Source of the DNA: an uncultured Pelagibacteraceae bacterium
GTDB taxonomy: Bacteria > Pseudomonadota > Alphaproteobacteria > Pelagibacterales > Pelagibacteraceae
Assembly (NCBI GenBank): GCA_902582765.1
Contig: CACHTK010000009.1
Coordinates: forward strand, 1 to 36,313
Length of the DNA stretch: 36,313 nucleotides
Direction: 5' to 3'
In this document: piece after piece, positions 15,941 through 25,106 of the stretch
Numbering within the stretch: the stretch's first letter is position 1
Layout: each line of letters begins with the position of its first letter
Notes under the pieces: generated by a model
The model's database searches: none
What the model saw: the letters and a program-made list of their open reading frames with translations, nothing else
What the model was told of the DNA's origin: nothing
Program-made: the position numbers and the translations under genes

Positions 15941-16641
15941 TACTTTGTTAATTCTGAATCGCTACCCTTGGGTCTTTCACCCTCTAAATAATCACCTGTA
16001 ACTAAATAAAATACTTGCTCAGCAATGTTTGTTGTATGATCTCCTATCCTTTCAAGGTTTTTAGTAACAAATAAAAGATGTGAGCCATATTCAATATTTT
16101 CCATATTTGATTTAATTAATGAGATGACTTCTTCCATACATTTATTTGTTAAATCATCAACTTGTTCATCACTCTCCCATACTGTTTGAGCTACATCGCT
16201 TGATCTACTTAGATAAGAGTCTAAAACAATTTTTAATTGTTTTTGAACCAAAATGCAGATTCTACTCATTGCTTCAATTAAATTATTTGGCAAATGCGTA
16301 TTTATAAGTTTTGTTCTTTTTGCAATATTTTTGGCAAGATCACCTATTCTTTCTAAGTCTGAAGACATCTTTAGAGCTGCAACTGTTTCTCTAAGATCCA
16401 CAGCCATTGGTTGTCTTAAAGCAATTAAATTTACTACCTCATTCTCTATCTGAGACTCAAAATTATCTATAACCATATCTGAATTTATAACATCATCAGC
16501 AAGGTTATGATCATTTGATGATATTGCTTTCATTGCATTACCTAAAGCGGTTTCGCAATTTGCCCCCATTTCAACTAAATCATTGTTTAATTTTTTTAAT
16601 TGGTCTTCGTAAGATTTTACTGTGTGTGGTTTTTCATTCAT
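15940..16641 (-). CDS. phoU: Phosphate signalling protein PhoU
   Basis: A 233-residue protein made of two PhoU repeats. The metal-binding motifs SDLERIGDLAKNIAKR (first half) and KNLERIGDHTTNIAEQ (second half) are both complete. PhoU links the state of the Pst transporter to PhoR and keeps the Pho regulon off in high phosphate. It shares one base with the pstB stop and one with the phoB start, so the three are tightly coupled. Confidence 0.94.
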   Translation of the reverse strand: MNEKPHTVKSYEDQLKKLNNDLVEMGANCETALGNAMKAISSNDHNLADDVINSDMVIDNFESQIENEVVNLIALRQPMAVDLRETVAALKMSSDLERIGDLAKNIAKRTKLINTHLPNNLIEAMSRICILVQKQLKIVLDSYLSRSSDVAQTVWESDEQVDDLTNKCMEEVISLIKSNMENIEYGSHLLFVTKNLERIGDHTTNIAEQVFYLVTGDYLEGERPKGSDSELTK

Positions 16642-17396
16642 TATCCAAACCTTCCTGTTATGTAATCCTGCGTTTGTTGTTGAGTCGGATTCTTGAATAT
16701 CTTATCAGTAGAGCCTACTTCAATCAATTTGCCAAGGTGAAAAAAACCAGTATTTTGAGAGACTCTTGCAGCTTGGGACATTGAGTGAGTAACAATTATT
16801 ATAGTATGTTCCTTTCTTAATTCATCAATTAGCTCCTCTATTTGTGCTGTCGCAATTGGATCAAGAGCTGAACATGGCTCATCCATGAGTATTACCTCTG
16901 GCTTAATTGATATTGTTCTTGCAATACAAAGTCTTTGTTGTTGTCCACCTGATAAACCAGTACCTGGTTCGTGAATTCTGTCTTTTACCTCTTCCCAAAG
17001 TGCTGCTTTTCTCAAACTCTCTTCAACAATATTATCCATTTCACTTTTAGATTGAGCTATCCCATGTATCTCAGGTCCATAAGAAATATTCTCATAAATG
17101 GTTTTTGGAAAAGGATTTGGTTTTTGAAAAATCATTCCAACTTTTTCTCTAAGCCTTACAACATCTGTATCTTTTTGATTTATGTCATAGTCATTAATTT
17201 TTACGACACCACTGACTTTACAAATATCGATCACATCATTCATCCTATTTAAACATCTTAAGAATGTTGATTTACCACAACCAGAAGGTCCAATAAGAGC
17301 AGTTACTTTATTTGCTTCGATATCCATATTGATATCAAATAAAGCTTGTTTCGCTCCATAATAGACATCAACATTTTTTGCTTCTATTTTATTCAT
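16641..17396 (-). CDS. pstB: Phosphate ABC transporter ATPase
   Basis: A 251-residue ATPase of normal PstB length. Walker [10 protein letters not shown] (36-44), [16 protein letters not shown] (PstB-specific Q-loop region), signature LSGGQQQR (148-155), Walker [14 protein letters not shown] (168-180) and His204 are present. It drives phosphate import through PstC/PstA and lies 3 bases after pstA. Confidence 0.96.
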   Translation of the reverse strand: MNKIEAKNVDVYYGAKQALFDINMDIEANKVTALIGPSGCGKSTFLRCLNRMNDVIDICKVSGVVKINDYDINQKDTDVVRLREKVGMIFQKPNPFPKTIYENISYGPEIHGIAQSKSEMDNIVEESLRKAALWEEVKDRIHEPGTGLSGGQQQRLCIARTISIKPEVILMDEPCSALDPIATAQIEELIDELRKEHTIIIVTHSMSQAARVSQNTGFFHLGKLIEVGSTDKIFKNPTQQQTQDYITGRFG

Positions 17397-17399
17397 ATT

Positions 17400-18668
17400 T
17401 TAGTTCCATTTCTTTTCAAATTTATGTCTAATTAATTGTGCTCCTAAATTCATAAAAATTAGGAAAAATAATAATACCATTATGCAAGCAGACACTTTTT
17501 CTACAAATCCTCTTTCGGCACTCTCTGCCCATATATAGATTTGAACAGGCAAGCTAGCTGCTGGATCCATAGGGGTTCCTGGTATTGTGTTAACAAAAGC
17601 AACCATTCCAATTAATATTAAAGGCGCTGTTTCACCTAATGCTTGAGCTAAGCCAATTATAGTACCTGATAAAGTTCCAGGTAAAGCCAAAGGCACGGTA
17701 TGATGCATCGTCGTTTGCATTTTGCTAGCTCCCATTGCTAAAGCTGCTTCTCTTATACTGGGTGGAACAGCCTTCAATGATGCTCTGGCTGCTATTATAA
17801 TTGTTGGAAGAGTCATTAATGAAAGGGTTATACCTCCAACTAAGGGTGTTGATCTAGGTAAACCAAATACAGCCAATAAAACACCTAATCCTAATAATCC
17901 AAAAACAATTGAAGGAACTGCTGCTAGATTATTGATATTTACTTCAATAAAATCTGTAAATCTATTTTTTGGTGCAAATTCTTCTAGATAAACTGCAGCT
18001 AGTAAGGCAACAGGAAAGGCAATTGACAGACAGACAAGTATGGAAAATAATGAACCCATAAATGAGCTTGCTATTCCCGCTAACTCAGCTTCTCTAGAAT
18101 CAGCATTTGTAAAAAAACTGGCATTAAATTCACTTATAACTCTTCCATCTTCATTTAATTTATCAAAAATTTTTAATTGATAATCAGATGCTCTTCTTCT
18201 ATTTTCAGGTATATCTCTTGGATAATTTCCTTTAAATACTTGATCTAAGTCGTCAGAGGCTGTTAATTTTACATCAACTGTTTTTCCAAAGCTATCAGGA
18301 TTGTCTAGAAGATAATATTTTAATTCTCTCTCAAAAGTAAATGCAAACATTTTTTTTAATTCCATAATTTGATCCTCACTTGCATCTGGATCGAGAGTGA
18401 TAAATGTTTCTATCCCAAACTCATAAAAGTCTGCATCATTAATATCTTCGGTTGTTGGTTTTTTATCTGGATCCAAATATAATAAATCTGCATTATAATT
18501 GACTGGTATTACCAACCATGTTTTTTGAAATGCTGTGTAACCAGTAGAAAATATCTTTGTTAGAAATACCACTAGAAATAATAAAGCCATAAATATTGCA
18601 GCTTTACCGTAAAATTGAAATCTTTTTTCAGCTTTGTATCTTTTAATTAAACGTTCTTCTTTATTCAT
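17400..18668 (-). CDS. pstA: Phosphate ABC transporter permease PstA
   Basis: A 422-residue permease, longer than the ~300 residues of E. coli PstA. After the first membrane segment (about 23-45) it carries a ~130-residue polar periplasmic insert. I recall this as the DUF3333 type found in alphaproteobacterial PstA. The remaining membrane part includes PPSIREAALAMGASKMQT (EAA loop) and NNLAAVPSIVFGLLGLG. It pairs with PstC, whose gene it overlaps by 8 bases. Confidence 0.93.
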   Translation of the reverse strand: MNKEERLIKRYKAEKRFQFYGKAAIFMALLFLVVFLTKIFSTGYTAFQKTWLVIPVNYNADLLYLDPDKKPTTEDINDADFYEFGIETFITLDPDASEDQIMELKKMFAFTFERELKYYLLDNPDSFGKTVDVKLTASDDLDQVFKGNYPRDIPENRRRASDYQLKIFDKLNEDGRVISEFNASFFTNADSREAELAGIASSFMGSLFSILVCLSIAFPVALLAAVYLEEFAPKNRFTDFIEVNINNLAAVPSIVFGLLGLGVLLAVFGLPRSTPLVGGITLSLMTLPTIIIAARASLKAVPPSIREAALAMGASKMQTTMHHTVPLALPGTLSGTIIGLAQALGETAPLILIGMVAFVNTIPGTPMDPAASLPVQIYIWAESAERGFVEKVSACIMVLLFFLIFMNLGAQLIRHKFEKKWN

Positions 18669-20043
18669 ATTTCTCTCTATATTTTTTCACAACAGACAAG
18701 GCAACAATATTTAAAACTAAAGTAACTATAAATAAACTTAATCCCAATGCAAAAGCTGCTTGGGTTTTCGGATCCCCAAATTGTTGATCACCAATTAAGA
18801 TAACAACAATTTGAGCAGTTATTGTTGAAGTGGACTCTAATGGATTAAGAGTTAGGTTTGCTGCCAACCCTGATGCCATTACAACAATCATTGTTTCACC
18901 AATAGCTCTAGAAACACCTAATAAAATAGATCCAACAATTCCAGGTAAAGCAGCTGGAATAATTACTCTTTTTATTGTTTCAGATTTTGTTGCTCCCATG
19001 GCATAGCTACCATCTCTAAGATTTTGAGGAACACTTGTAATTACGTCGTCACTTAAGCTTGATATAAATGGAATAATCATAATTCCCATAACACCACCGG
19101 CTGCCAGTGCGCTTTCTGCTGACACCTCTAGTCCTAATGATAATCCAAGGTCTTTTAAAAAAGGTCCAACTGTTAAAGCAGCAAAAAAACCATAAACAAC
19201 AGTTGGAATTCCTGCTAAAATTTCAATGACAGGTTTGGCATATTGTCTTAAACGTTTGCTCGCATATTCCGCCATATATATACCACTTAACAAACCAATT
19301 GGTATTGCAACACACATTGCAATCAAAGCTATAAAAAAGGTGCCTGCAAATATCGGAACCGCACCAAAAGTATCACTATACATTGATGGATCAAGTGCTT
19401 CACTTGCATCTCGAACAAAAGCTTTTGCAGGATACCAGTGCATTCCAAATACAAAATCAAATAGTGGGATAACTTGAAAAAATTCTATTGTTTGAAACAA
19501 AAGGGAAAAAATAATACCAATGGTTGTTAATATCGCTGCCAGTGATGATAAAAAAAATACTCCTTTAAGAAATATTTCAACTGGTTCTCTTGTTTTAGTG
19601 TTGTTTGAAATCTTTGTATACGCATAACCTGTTGATGCAATTAGTAATGATAAGACTATAACGACCTTAGACCACTTTGCTATGTCTCTAAAGTTTAAAT
19701 ATTTTTCTGCTGATCTTTGTAACTCTGCAGTAAGTTCTCCTGAATACTGGTTTCGAGAAAGTGATTTTACTTTTTCATAAAATAAATTCAACTCTCCTTC
19801 TAGAAGTCCTTGCGAAGAATAATCACTAAGTATAAAAAATCTTACTATGCTAGGTTCAAATATCGACCATAAAGCATACAAAAGAAAAGCAGGTGCGCCA
19901 CACCATATAGCAAGATAGTATCCATAAAATTTTGGAAGAGCTGTTAACCGTTTGTTAGATTGAATTAAAATAGCTTTTTTTCTTCCAAAGAAGTAACTGG
20001 ATAAAGCTAAAAGAACGATTGTTAAAAATATTACTGAATTCAA
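18661..20043 (-). CDS. pstC: Phosphate ABC transporter permease PstC
   Basis: A 460-residue permease, again longer than E. coli PstC (~320). An N-terminal membrane segment and a polar region (residues ~75-125) precede the conserved core: EILAGIPTVVYGFFAALTVGP, the EAA-type loop NLRDGSYAMGATKSET and SRAIGETMIVVMASG. It is separated from pstS by a strong terminator, as in other pst operons where the binding protein is made in excess. Confidence 0.94.
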   Translation of the reverse strand: MNSVIFLTIVLLALSSYFFGRKKAILIQSNKRLTALPKFYGYYLAIWCGAPAFLLYALWSIFEPSIVRFFILSDYSSQGLLEGELNLFYEKVKSLSRNQYSGELTAELQRSAEKYLNFRDIAKWSKVVIVLSLLIASTGYAYTKISNNTKTREPVEIFLKGVFFLSSLAAILTTIGIIFSLLFQTIEFFQVIPLFDFVFGMHWYPAKAFVRDASEALDPSMYSDTFGAVPIFAGTFFIALIAMCVAIPIGLLSGIYMAEYASKRLRQYAKPVIEILAGIPTVVYGFFAALTVGPFLKDLGLSLGLEVSAESALAAGGVMGIMIIPFISSLSDDVITSVPQNLRDGSYAMGATKSETIKRVIIPAALPGIVGSILLGVSRAIGETMIVVMASGLAANLTLNPLESTSTITAQIVVILIGDQQFGDPKTQAAFALGLSLFIVTLVLNIVALSVVKKYREKYE

Positions 20044-20067
20044 TTATTGGCTCCTTTAGATTTATAC

Positions 20068-20100
20068 AAAAAAAAGGGCCCATTTAATAGGGCCCCTTTT
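20068..20100 (-). terminator. Intrinsic terminator/attenuator between pstS and pstC
   Basis: On the minus strand AAAAGGGGCCC, an 8-base loop, and GGGCCC followed by a run of eight T form an 11-bp stem (with one G-U pair). It lies 22 bases after the pstS stop. This is a textbook intrinsic terminator, and partial read-through would supply pstCAB-phoU-phoB. Confidence 0.88.
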
Positions 20101-20122
20101 GAGTTTATTAACAAATATTATA

Positions 20123-21157
20123 TTACTCCATTGACATTGCAGTAAGAGATTTCGAATTATCTCTAACTGTTCTGTAAGTTTCAGCATCAAGTGGAACAAG
20201 TCCTATTTCCGCTAAGTAACCTCTTTTACCAATAGCTTTAGTTGTAGTGAATTCTTTTACAAATTCATGTAATCCTGGAATTACACCAACATGAGCTTTT
20301 TTTACGTAAAAGAATAATGGTCTAGCAACAGCATAACTATAGTCTTGGATAGATTCTAATGATGGTTGACCACCTTCTATACTTGCAGCTTGCAATTTAT
20401 CTCTTGCAGCTAAAAAGTAACTAAATCCAAAGAAACCAAACATTTCTTTGTCTTCAGATAATTTTTGAATAATTAAACTATCATTCTCTCCAACTTCAAT
20501 AGCAGCACCATCTTCTCTGTAAAGTTTTTGTGGTTTTTTGTATTTTTTATTTCCAGCTTCGAAACCTGCTTTGTATAATGCTTTAGCCTCTTTAGGCATA
20601 CCTTTTTTCATTACTAACGAATTCCAAGCATCTCTTGTTCCGGATGTTCCTGGGGGAATCATAACTGAAATCTTTTGTTTTGGTAAACTTGGATCTATTT
20701 GATCCCATGTTTTGTATATGTTGTCTACTAATTTACCATCAACAACTGAGTGTTTTGCTAAAGCTTTCCAAAGTTGTTCTTTAGTGAAGTTTACTGGTTC
20801 AGCGTCAACACTGTATGCTAAAGTAATACCATCGTTACCGATAATAACTTCAACAATTTCATTAACACCATTTTTTTTGCAAAGAGCTTTTTCTTTATCT
20901 TTCATTGCTCTTGATGCATTTGTTATATCAGGGTGAGCTTCTCCTACACCTGCACAAAATAATTTTGCACCACCACCTGTACCAGTTGACTCGATTACTG
21001 GCGTTTTAAATCCAGTTTGCCCGAATCTTTCAGCAACTATTGTTGCGTAAGGGAATACAGTAGATGATCCAACTATTTTGATTTGATCTCTTGCTTGAGC
21101 AATAGTGGCAACAGAAATGGCAACTATTGAAGCAAGGACTATAGTTAGTTTTTTCAT
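20123..21157 (-). CDS. pstS: Periplasmic phosphate-binding protein
   Basis: A 344-residue protein with a Sec signal peptide (cut near ATIAQA-RDQ, residue ~22). The mature start has IKIVGSSTVFPYATIVAERF. Phosphate-contact segments include STGTGGG and PPGTSGTRDAW. It delivers phosphate to PstCA. An AAAGGA precedes the ATG, and a clear Pho box lies 68 bases upstream. The length is that of the alphaproteobacterial PstS form. Confidence 0.95.
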   Translation of the reverse strand: MKKLTIVLASIVAISVATIAQARDQIKIVGSSTVFPYATIVAERFGQTGFKTPVIESTGTGGGAKLFCAGVGEAHPDITNASRAMKDKEKALCKKNGVNEIVEVIIGNDGITLAYSVDAEPVNFTKEQLWKALAKHSVVDGKLVDNIYKTWDQIDPSLPKQKISVMIPPGTSGTRDAWNSLVMKKGMPKEAKALYKAGFEAGNKKYKKPQKLYREDGAAIEVGENDSLIIQKLSEDKEMFGFFGFSYFLAARDKLQAASIEGGQPSLESIQDYSYAVARPLFFYVKKAHVGVIPGLHEFVKEFTTTKAIGKRGYLAEIGLVPLDAETYRTVRDNSKSLTAMSME

Positions 21158-21225
21158 TTTAATATCCTTTCGTGAATTAAATTTAATTAACGTCTTGCTT
21201 AATAAATTTTATTGAGGACTCTAGT

Positions 21226-21243
21226 ATTACAAATTTGTTACAG
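21226..21243 (-). promoter_or_regulatory. Pho box of the pst operon
   Basis: On the minus strand CTGTAAC-AAAT-TTGTAAT, two 7-bp direct repeats with a 4-bp AT spacer, matches the PhoB site layout (E. coli CTGTCAT repeats 11 bp apart). It ends 68 bases before the pstS ATG. A TAAAAT about 20 bases downstream could be the -10 element. Confidence 0.78.
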
Positions 21244-21264
21244 TTTTGTTAAATAGGTAACTTT

Positions 21265-21897
21265 TTAGTTGTATTTTTTAGAGATGATTAAAGTATCATT
21301 ATCTGCAGCTAAATCTCCTCTACAACGAATTGGGCTCACATTTTCACTTAGTGCTAAGCTCTTTGTTGGTCTTAAAGTAACTTCTAGTTGTATCATTGAT
21401 ATAAGGTCTTTTACTTGTTTTTGATCATATTTCCATGAAGGCCAACTTGTGGGGGTAGAAAAAGTAGTAATTATATAACTTGAGGCTCTATTAAAATTAT
21501 AATTACTCTCATTTTGTTTTCTTAACAAATGATCTCTTACAGAAAAGAAAATATTTTTACATCTATACATGTCAGACATATAATTTTCTTTTTTTAAGTT
21601 TTTGTTCATTGGGATTGATACAATCAAATCAATTGTATCTCTCCAGAATGAAGTTAAAACCTCAGTATAGATATGATCAACGTTTACTTTGTCAGATGGA
21701 AAATGTTTATTGACAGTGTTTTTGGTATTTTCTAAGTCATTTTTCATTCTAAAAATACCAATATCAAATACAGTAAGTTGTTGGTTTCTTAAAAGTGTTG
21801 TAATGTCTTTTTTATTAGAAACTTCAGAGTAAGAATTTGATATAAAATTAAAGAATAAGTAAGAAAAAATAAAAAAATTTATTATTATTTTTTTCAT
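21265..21897 (-). CDS. Secreted protein of unknown function in the pho cluster
   Basis: A 210-residue protein I do not recognise. It begins with a typical Sec signal peptide (MKKIIINFFIFSYLFFNF..., cut near NSYS-EVS, residue ~24). The mature part is soluble, with SEVLTSFWRDTID-like helical stretches, two cysteines (YRCKN and IRCRG) that could form a disulphide, and a GDLAADNDTLII end. It sits between phoR and pstS on the same strand, 74 bases after phoR, with the pstS Pho box beginning 22 bases past its stop. A periplasmic role tied to phosphate is an inference from position only. Confidence 0.65.
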   Translation of the reverse strand: MKKIIINFFIFSYLFFNFISNSYSEVSNKKDITTLLRNQQLTVFDIGIFRMKNDLENTKNTVNKHFPSDKVNVDHIYTEVLTSFWRDTIDLIVSIPMNKNLKKENYMSDMYRCKNIFFSVRDHLLRKQNESNYNFNRASSYIITTFSTPTSWPSWKYDQKQVKDLISMIQLEVTLRPTKSLALSENVSPIRCRGDLAADNDTLIISKKYN

Positions 21898-21971
21898 TTA
21901 ACAACCTTATTTAAAAAATCCGTTATTTACAAATTAAATTATATTGTGAAAATTGTTAAATTATATGAAGT

Positions 21972-23126
21972 TTATAATTCACTGGGTAAATGAATGTTAA
22001 TTTCGGTTCCTTTACCATTAAGATTTTTTATTTCGTAATCACCTCTATGTTGAGAAATTATATGTTTGACAATTGCAAGACCTAAACCTGTTCCACCAAC
22101 TTTCCTGCTCTCTTCAACATCTACTCTATAAAATCTTTCAGTTACCCTGTTAATTTGATCCTCGGGAATTCCAATACCTTGATCAGATACAGATATTTTA
22201 ATTCCTTTTGTTATGAGTTTCCCTTTGCTTGGAGAAGCTAATATATTTATAGTTGATTTTTCTTTTGAGTATTTAATAGCATTGTCTAATAAATTAGAAA
22301 AAACTGTTATTAATTTATCTTCATCACCAATAACATCACTTACATTACCTAAATTAATTTCAAGATTAATATTTTTTTCTTTTAAGCTAGTAAAATGAAC
22401 ATCTTTTACTTTTGTCAATACATTCTTCAAATTAACTGGTTTGTCAGGTCTTATATGCTCCTGGAGTTCAATTCTGCTTAATATTAATAGATCACTTATT
22501 AAATTTTCCATTCTTTTGCTTTGTGAAGAGATTATTTTAAGAAATTTTATCTTTGCTATTTCGTCATCTTTAGCGGGACCCTCTATTGTCTCTATAGCGC
22601 CTTTAATTGAAACAAGAGGAGTTTTTAATTCATGGCTAACATTAGCAACAAAGTCAGTTCTAAATTTTTGTGCTTTTGAAATTTCAGTAAGATCTTTTAA
22701 AAATAAAACAACAGAGTCTTTTTCTGTAAAAATTACAGTTGGTCCAGGAATCACATAAATTCTGTAATACTGATATGAAGGCAAATTTATTTCTAAATCT
22801 AAATTACTGGTTTTTTTTGAAGACTTAACTTCTCTGATTTTTTCATCTAGATTAGGATTTCTTAAAATTGTGCCGAGATGTGTATTTAAAATATTTTTAC
22901 CAAATCTTTTTTCGGCACTTGGATTGGCATATTTTATAATATTTAATTTATCTAATGCTATAAATTGATCCTCTAATTCATCTAATATAAATGTTTTGCT
23001 ATCATCCTTTTCATACTTTGAAATAATAATTTTATCATCAGTATTTTTTTTATTTCTGTTTGAATAAATTATTATTAGTAGAAATATAATTACACAGATT
23101 AATAGTATTTCAAAGAGGCCAATCAT
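21972..23126 (-). CDS. phoR: Phosphate sensor histidine kinase
   Basis: A 384-residue membrane kinase. One membrane segment (residues ~4-21) is followed by a PAS-like domain (~50-150, FIALDKLNIIKYANPSAEKRF). The HisKA motif FVANVSHELKTPL has the phospho-accepting His165. The ATPase domain shows FSNLLDNAIKYS (N box), SDQGIGIP (G1) and GGTGLGLAIVKH (G2). It phosphorylates PhoB when PstSCAB-PhoU reports low phosphate. It is the first gene of the cluster but is separated from phoB by six genes, with its own spacer upstream (23127-23197), where I see no convincing Pho box. Confidence 0.92.
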   Translation of the reverse strand: MIGLFEILLICVIIFLLIIIYSNRNKKNTDDKIIISKYEKDDSKTFILDELEDQFIALDKLNIIKYANPSAEKRFGKNILNTHLGTILRNPNLDEKIREVKSSKKTSNLDLEINLPSYQYYRIYVIPGPTVIFTEKDSVVLFLKDLTEISKAQKFRTDFVANVSHELKTPLVSIKGAIETIEGPAKDDEIAKIKFLKIISSQSKRMENLISDLLILSRIELQEHIRPDKPVNLKNVLTKVKDVHFTSLKEKNINLEINLGNVSDVIGDEDKLITVFSNLLDNAIKYSKEKSTINILASPSKGKLITKGIKISVSDQGIGIPEDQINRVTERFYRVDVEESRKVGGTGLGLAIVKHIISQHRGDYEIKNLNGKGTEINIHLPSEL

Positions 23127-23197
23127 GATGTTCTAAAAGTTAAGTATATAATTAACATATTAAAAATTTAATATGCAATTATTTAAATTTTAGTTAC

Positions 23198-24202
23198 TTA
23201 ATTAGGGGAGATATTATTAATAAAAATTTCTGCGGTTTTATCCCAAGTAAAGTTTTTAGAGTATTCTAGGCACTTTTCTCTTTCAACTTTTAGAGCTTTC
23301 ATTGCGGATTTTTCTAAATCCTCATCTAAACAATTAATTTCACTATCTTTGAAAATATCTTTAGGACCTGGAACAGGAAATGCTGCAACTGGTGTACCAC
23401 AACTGAGGGATTCACATATTACAATTGCAAACGTATCTGTTTTGCTTGGAAAGACAAAAACATCAGATGATGTAAAATATGAAGCTAATTCACCATTAGT
23501 TTTTTCACCCAAGAAGTGAGCATCTGGAAATTCTTTTTTTAACTTTTCAATATCTGGTCCTTTACCAACAAGAAGTTTTGTTCCTTCTAATTTTAGATTT
23601 AAAAAAGCACGAATATTTTTTTCAATAGCCACTCGACCTACATATATCCATATAGGCCTTTTATATTCTAAATTGATTTTTTTTGGATTTTTAAACGATC
23701 CATGATCAGCACCTCTTGTCCAAACAACCATTTTACTTTCATCTACTCCAATTTGAATTAGTTCTTTTTTCATAGATTCGGTTGTAACCAAAATTTTTTC
23801 TGCTTTGTTATGAAAGTTGCTTAGGAATTTCTGTGATAATTTTTCAGGAACCCAAGGTAAATATAATTTCATATATTTATCAAATCTTGTGTGAAAACTT
23901 GTGGTAAACTTTAGATTATTTTTAAGACAATATCTTCTTGCCATAAATCCTAAAGGACCTTCGGTAGCTATATGTATGGCTGAAGGATTTATTTTTTTTA
24001 TTAAATGACTTACTCTTGGCCAAATATTCACAGAAAGTCTTATTTCATTATATTTAGGCATTGGCACAGTGAAGAAAAGTTGGGGATTTAAATACTCAAC
24101 TTCGTGACCCATTGCTTCAAGTTTTTTTCCTGTTTCATTTAAAGTTCTTACCACACCATTTACTTGTGGAAAATAAGCGTCTGTTACAATTAATATTTTC
24201 AT
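23198..24202 (-). CDS. agt: GT4-family glycosyltransferase, probable glycolipid synthase (Agt)
   Basis: A 334-residue glycosyltransferase of the GT-B fold. The N-terminal DAYFPQVNGVVRTLNE is typical of diacylglycerol/phosphatidylinositol glycosyltransferases. YVGRVAIEKN marks the sugar-nucleotide domain, followed by VFPSKTDTFAIVICESLSCGTPV (donor-binding region). Its start shares one base with the plcP stop. In marine alphaproteobacteria plcP and agt form a phosphate-starvation pair: PlcP frees diacylglycerol from phospholipids and Agt adds a sugar to give mono- or glucuronosyl-diacylglycerol. The sugar cannot be told from sequence. Confidence 0.82.
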   Translation of the reverse strand: MKILIVTDAYFPQVNGVVRTLNETGKKLEAMGHEVEYLNPQLFFTVPMPKYNEIRLSVNIWPRVSHLIKKINPSAIHIATEGPLGFMARRYCLKNNLKFTTSFHTRFDKYMKLYLPWVPEKLSQKFLSNFHNKAEKILVTTESMKKELIQIGVDESKMVVWTRGADHGSFKNPKKINLEYKRPIWIYVGRVAIEKNIRAFLNLKLEGTKLLVGKGPDIEKLKKEFPDAHFLGEKTNGELASYFTSSDVFVFPSKTDTFAIVICESLSCGTPVAAFPVPGPKDIFKDSEINCLDEDLEKSAMKALKVEREKCLEYSKNFTWDKTAEIFINNISPN

Positions 24203-25020
24203 TATGATGCCTTTTTCAGACCTGGAGTTTCAATTACTTCTTTATCTGAATTATTACGACTATCTGAAAATTCTTCTCTTAATTTATCCCAATAAATTAT
24301 TTCAAACGTTCCATCAAAGTTTTCAACTAAGGCAGTACAAGACTCAACCCAGTCTCCACAATTTAAATAATTAACACCATCATAATTTTCATTTTGGGCA
24401 TGATGAATATGCCCACAGATTATTCCATCAAATTTTTTTTTCTTTCCATATTCTGCAATTGTTTTTTCGTATTCTCCCATATATTTAACTGCATTTTTTA
24501 CCTTATATTTAAGAAACTTTGCTAAAGACCACTGGCCTTTACCTCTTAGACGTCTAAAAAAGTTAATCACTACATTTAATTTCAATAGCATTTCATAGGC
24601 TATTGCGCCTAACTTCGACAACCATTTGGCATATCTCATAACACCATCCCAAGCATCACCGTGAACAACTAAATATTTTTTATTTAAAACAGACTGATGA
24701 ATTACTCTATTGATCATTTTTATCTGTCCAAAATGCATAGGAATAAATTTTCGAAACACTTCATCATGATTACCTATAACGTAGTAAACTTCTGTTCCAT
24801 GTCTTGCTTTTCTTAATATTTTTTGAATTACGTCATTATGTTCTTGTGGCCAATAAAAATTTTTTTGAAGTGCCCAAACATCTATTATATCGCCTACACA
24901 GTAAAGTTTTTCTGATCTTGTATTTTTAAAAAATTCAAGCAATTTATTTGCTTGGCAACCTTTAGTACCAAGATGCACATCTGAAATGAATATACTTTTG
25001 TATTTTAATATAGGTTTCAT
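24202..25020 (-). CDS. plcP: PlcP-type phospholipase C (calcineurin-like metallophosphoesterase)
   Basis: A 272-residue metallophosphoesterase that would often be labelled UDP-2,3-diacylglucosamine hydrolase. The metal-binding motifs run in order: SDVHLG (Asp14, His16), VGDIIDVW, IGNHDE, VVHGDAWD and CGHIHHA. PlcP is known from Sinorhizobium and marine alphaproteobacteria to cut phospholipids to diacylglycerol and the phosphorylated head group when phosphate is short. The co-transcribed agt and the adjoining pst-pho genes support that reading over LpxH. A weak Pho-box candidate lies upstream. Confidence 0.82.
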   Translation of the reverse strand: MKPILKYKSIFISDVHLGTKGCQANKLLEFFKNTRSEKLYCVGDIIDVWALQKNFYWPQEHNDVIQKILRKARHGTEVYYVIGNHDEVFRKFIPMHFGQIKMINRVIHQSVLNKKYLVVHGDAWDGVMRYAKWLSKLGAIAYEMLLKLNVVINFFRRLRGKGQWSLAKFLKYKVKNAVKYMGEYEKTIAEYGKKKKFDGIICGHIHHAQNENYDGVNYLNCGDWVESCTALVENFDGTFEIIYWDKLREEFSDSRNNSDKEVIETPGLKKAS

Positions 25021-25082
25021 TTAATCCTTTTTTTTTAATTCAATTTGCACTAGAATCGTTTAATTCTTTGTGCCATAGTAAT

Positions 25083-25100
25083 GTTAAGGAAATATTAAAA
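25083..25100 (-). promoter_or_regulatory. Weak Pho-box candidate upstream of plcP-agt
   Basis: On the minus strand TTTTAATATTTCCTTAAC has TAAT and TAAC words 11 bp apart, oriented towards plcP and 62 bases before its ATG (pstS: 68). The G of the TGTAA core is absent from both repeats, so this is suggestive only. Confidence 0.28.
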
Positions 25101-25106
25101 TTTATT

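Noticed and set aside
24202..25020. Calling this gene lpxH (UDP-2,3-diacylglucosamine hydrolase)
   Set aside because: The fold is shared, but the overlapping glycosyltransferase gene and the pho neighbourhood fit PlcP better.
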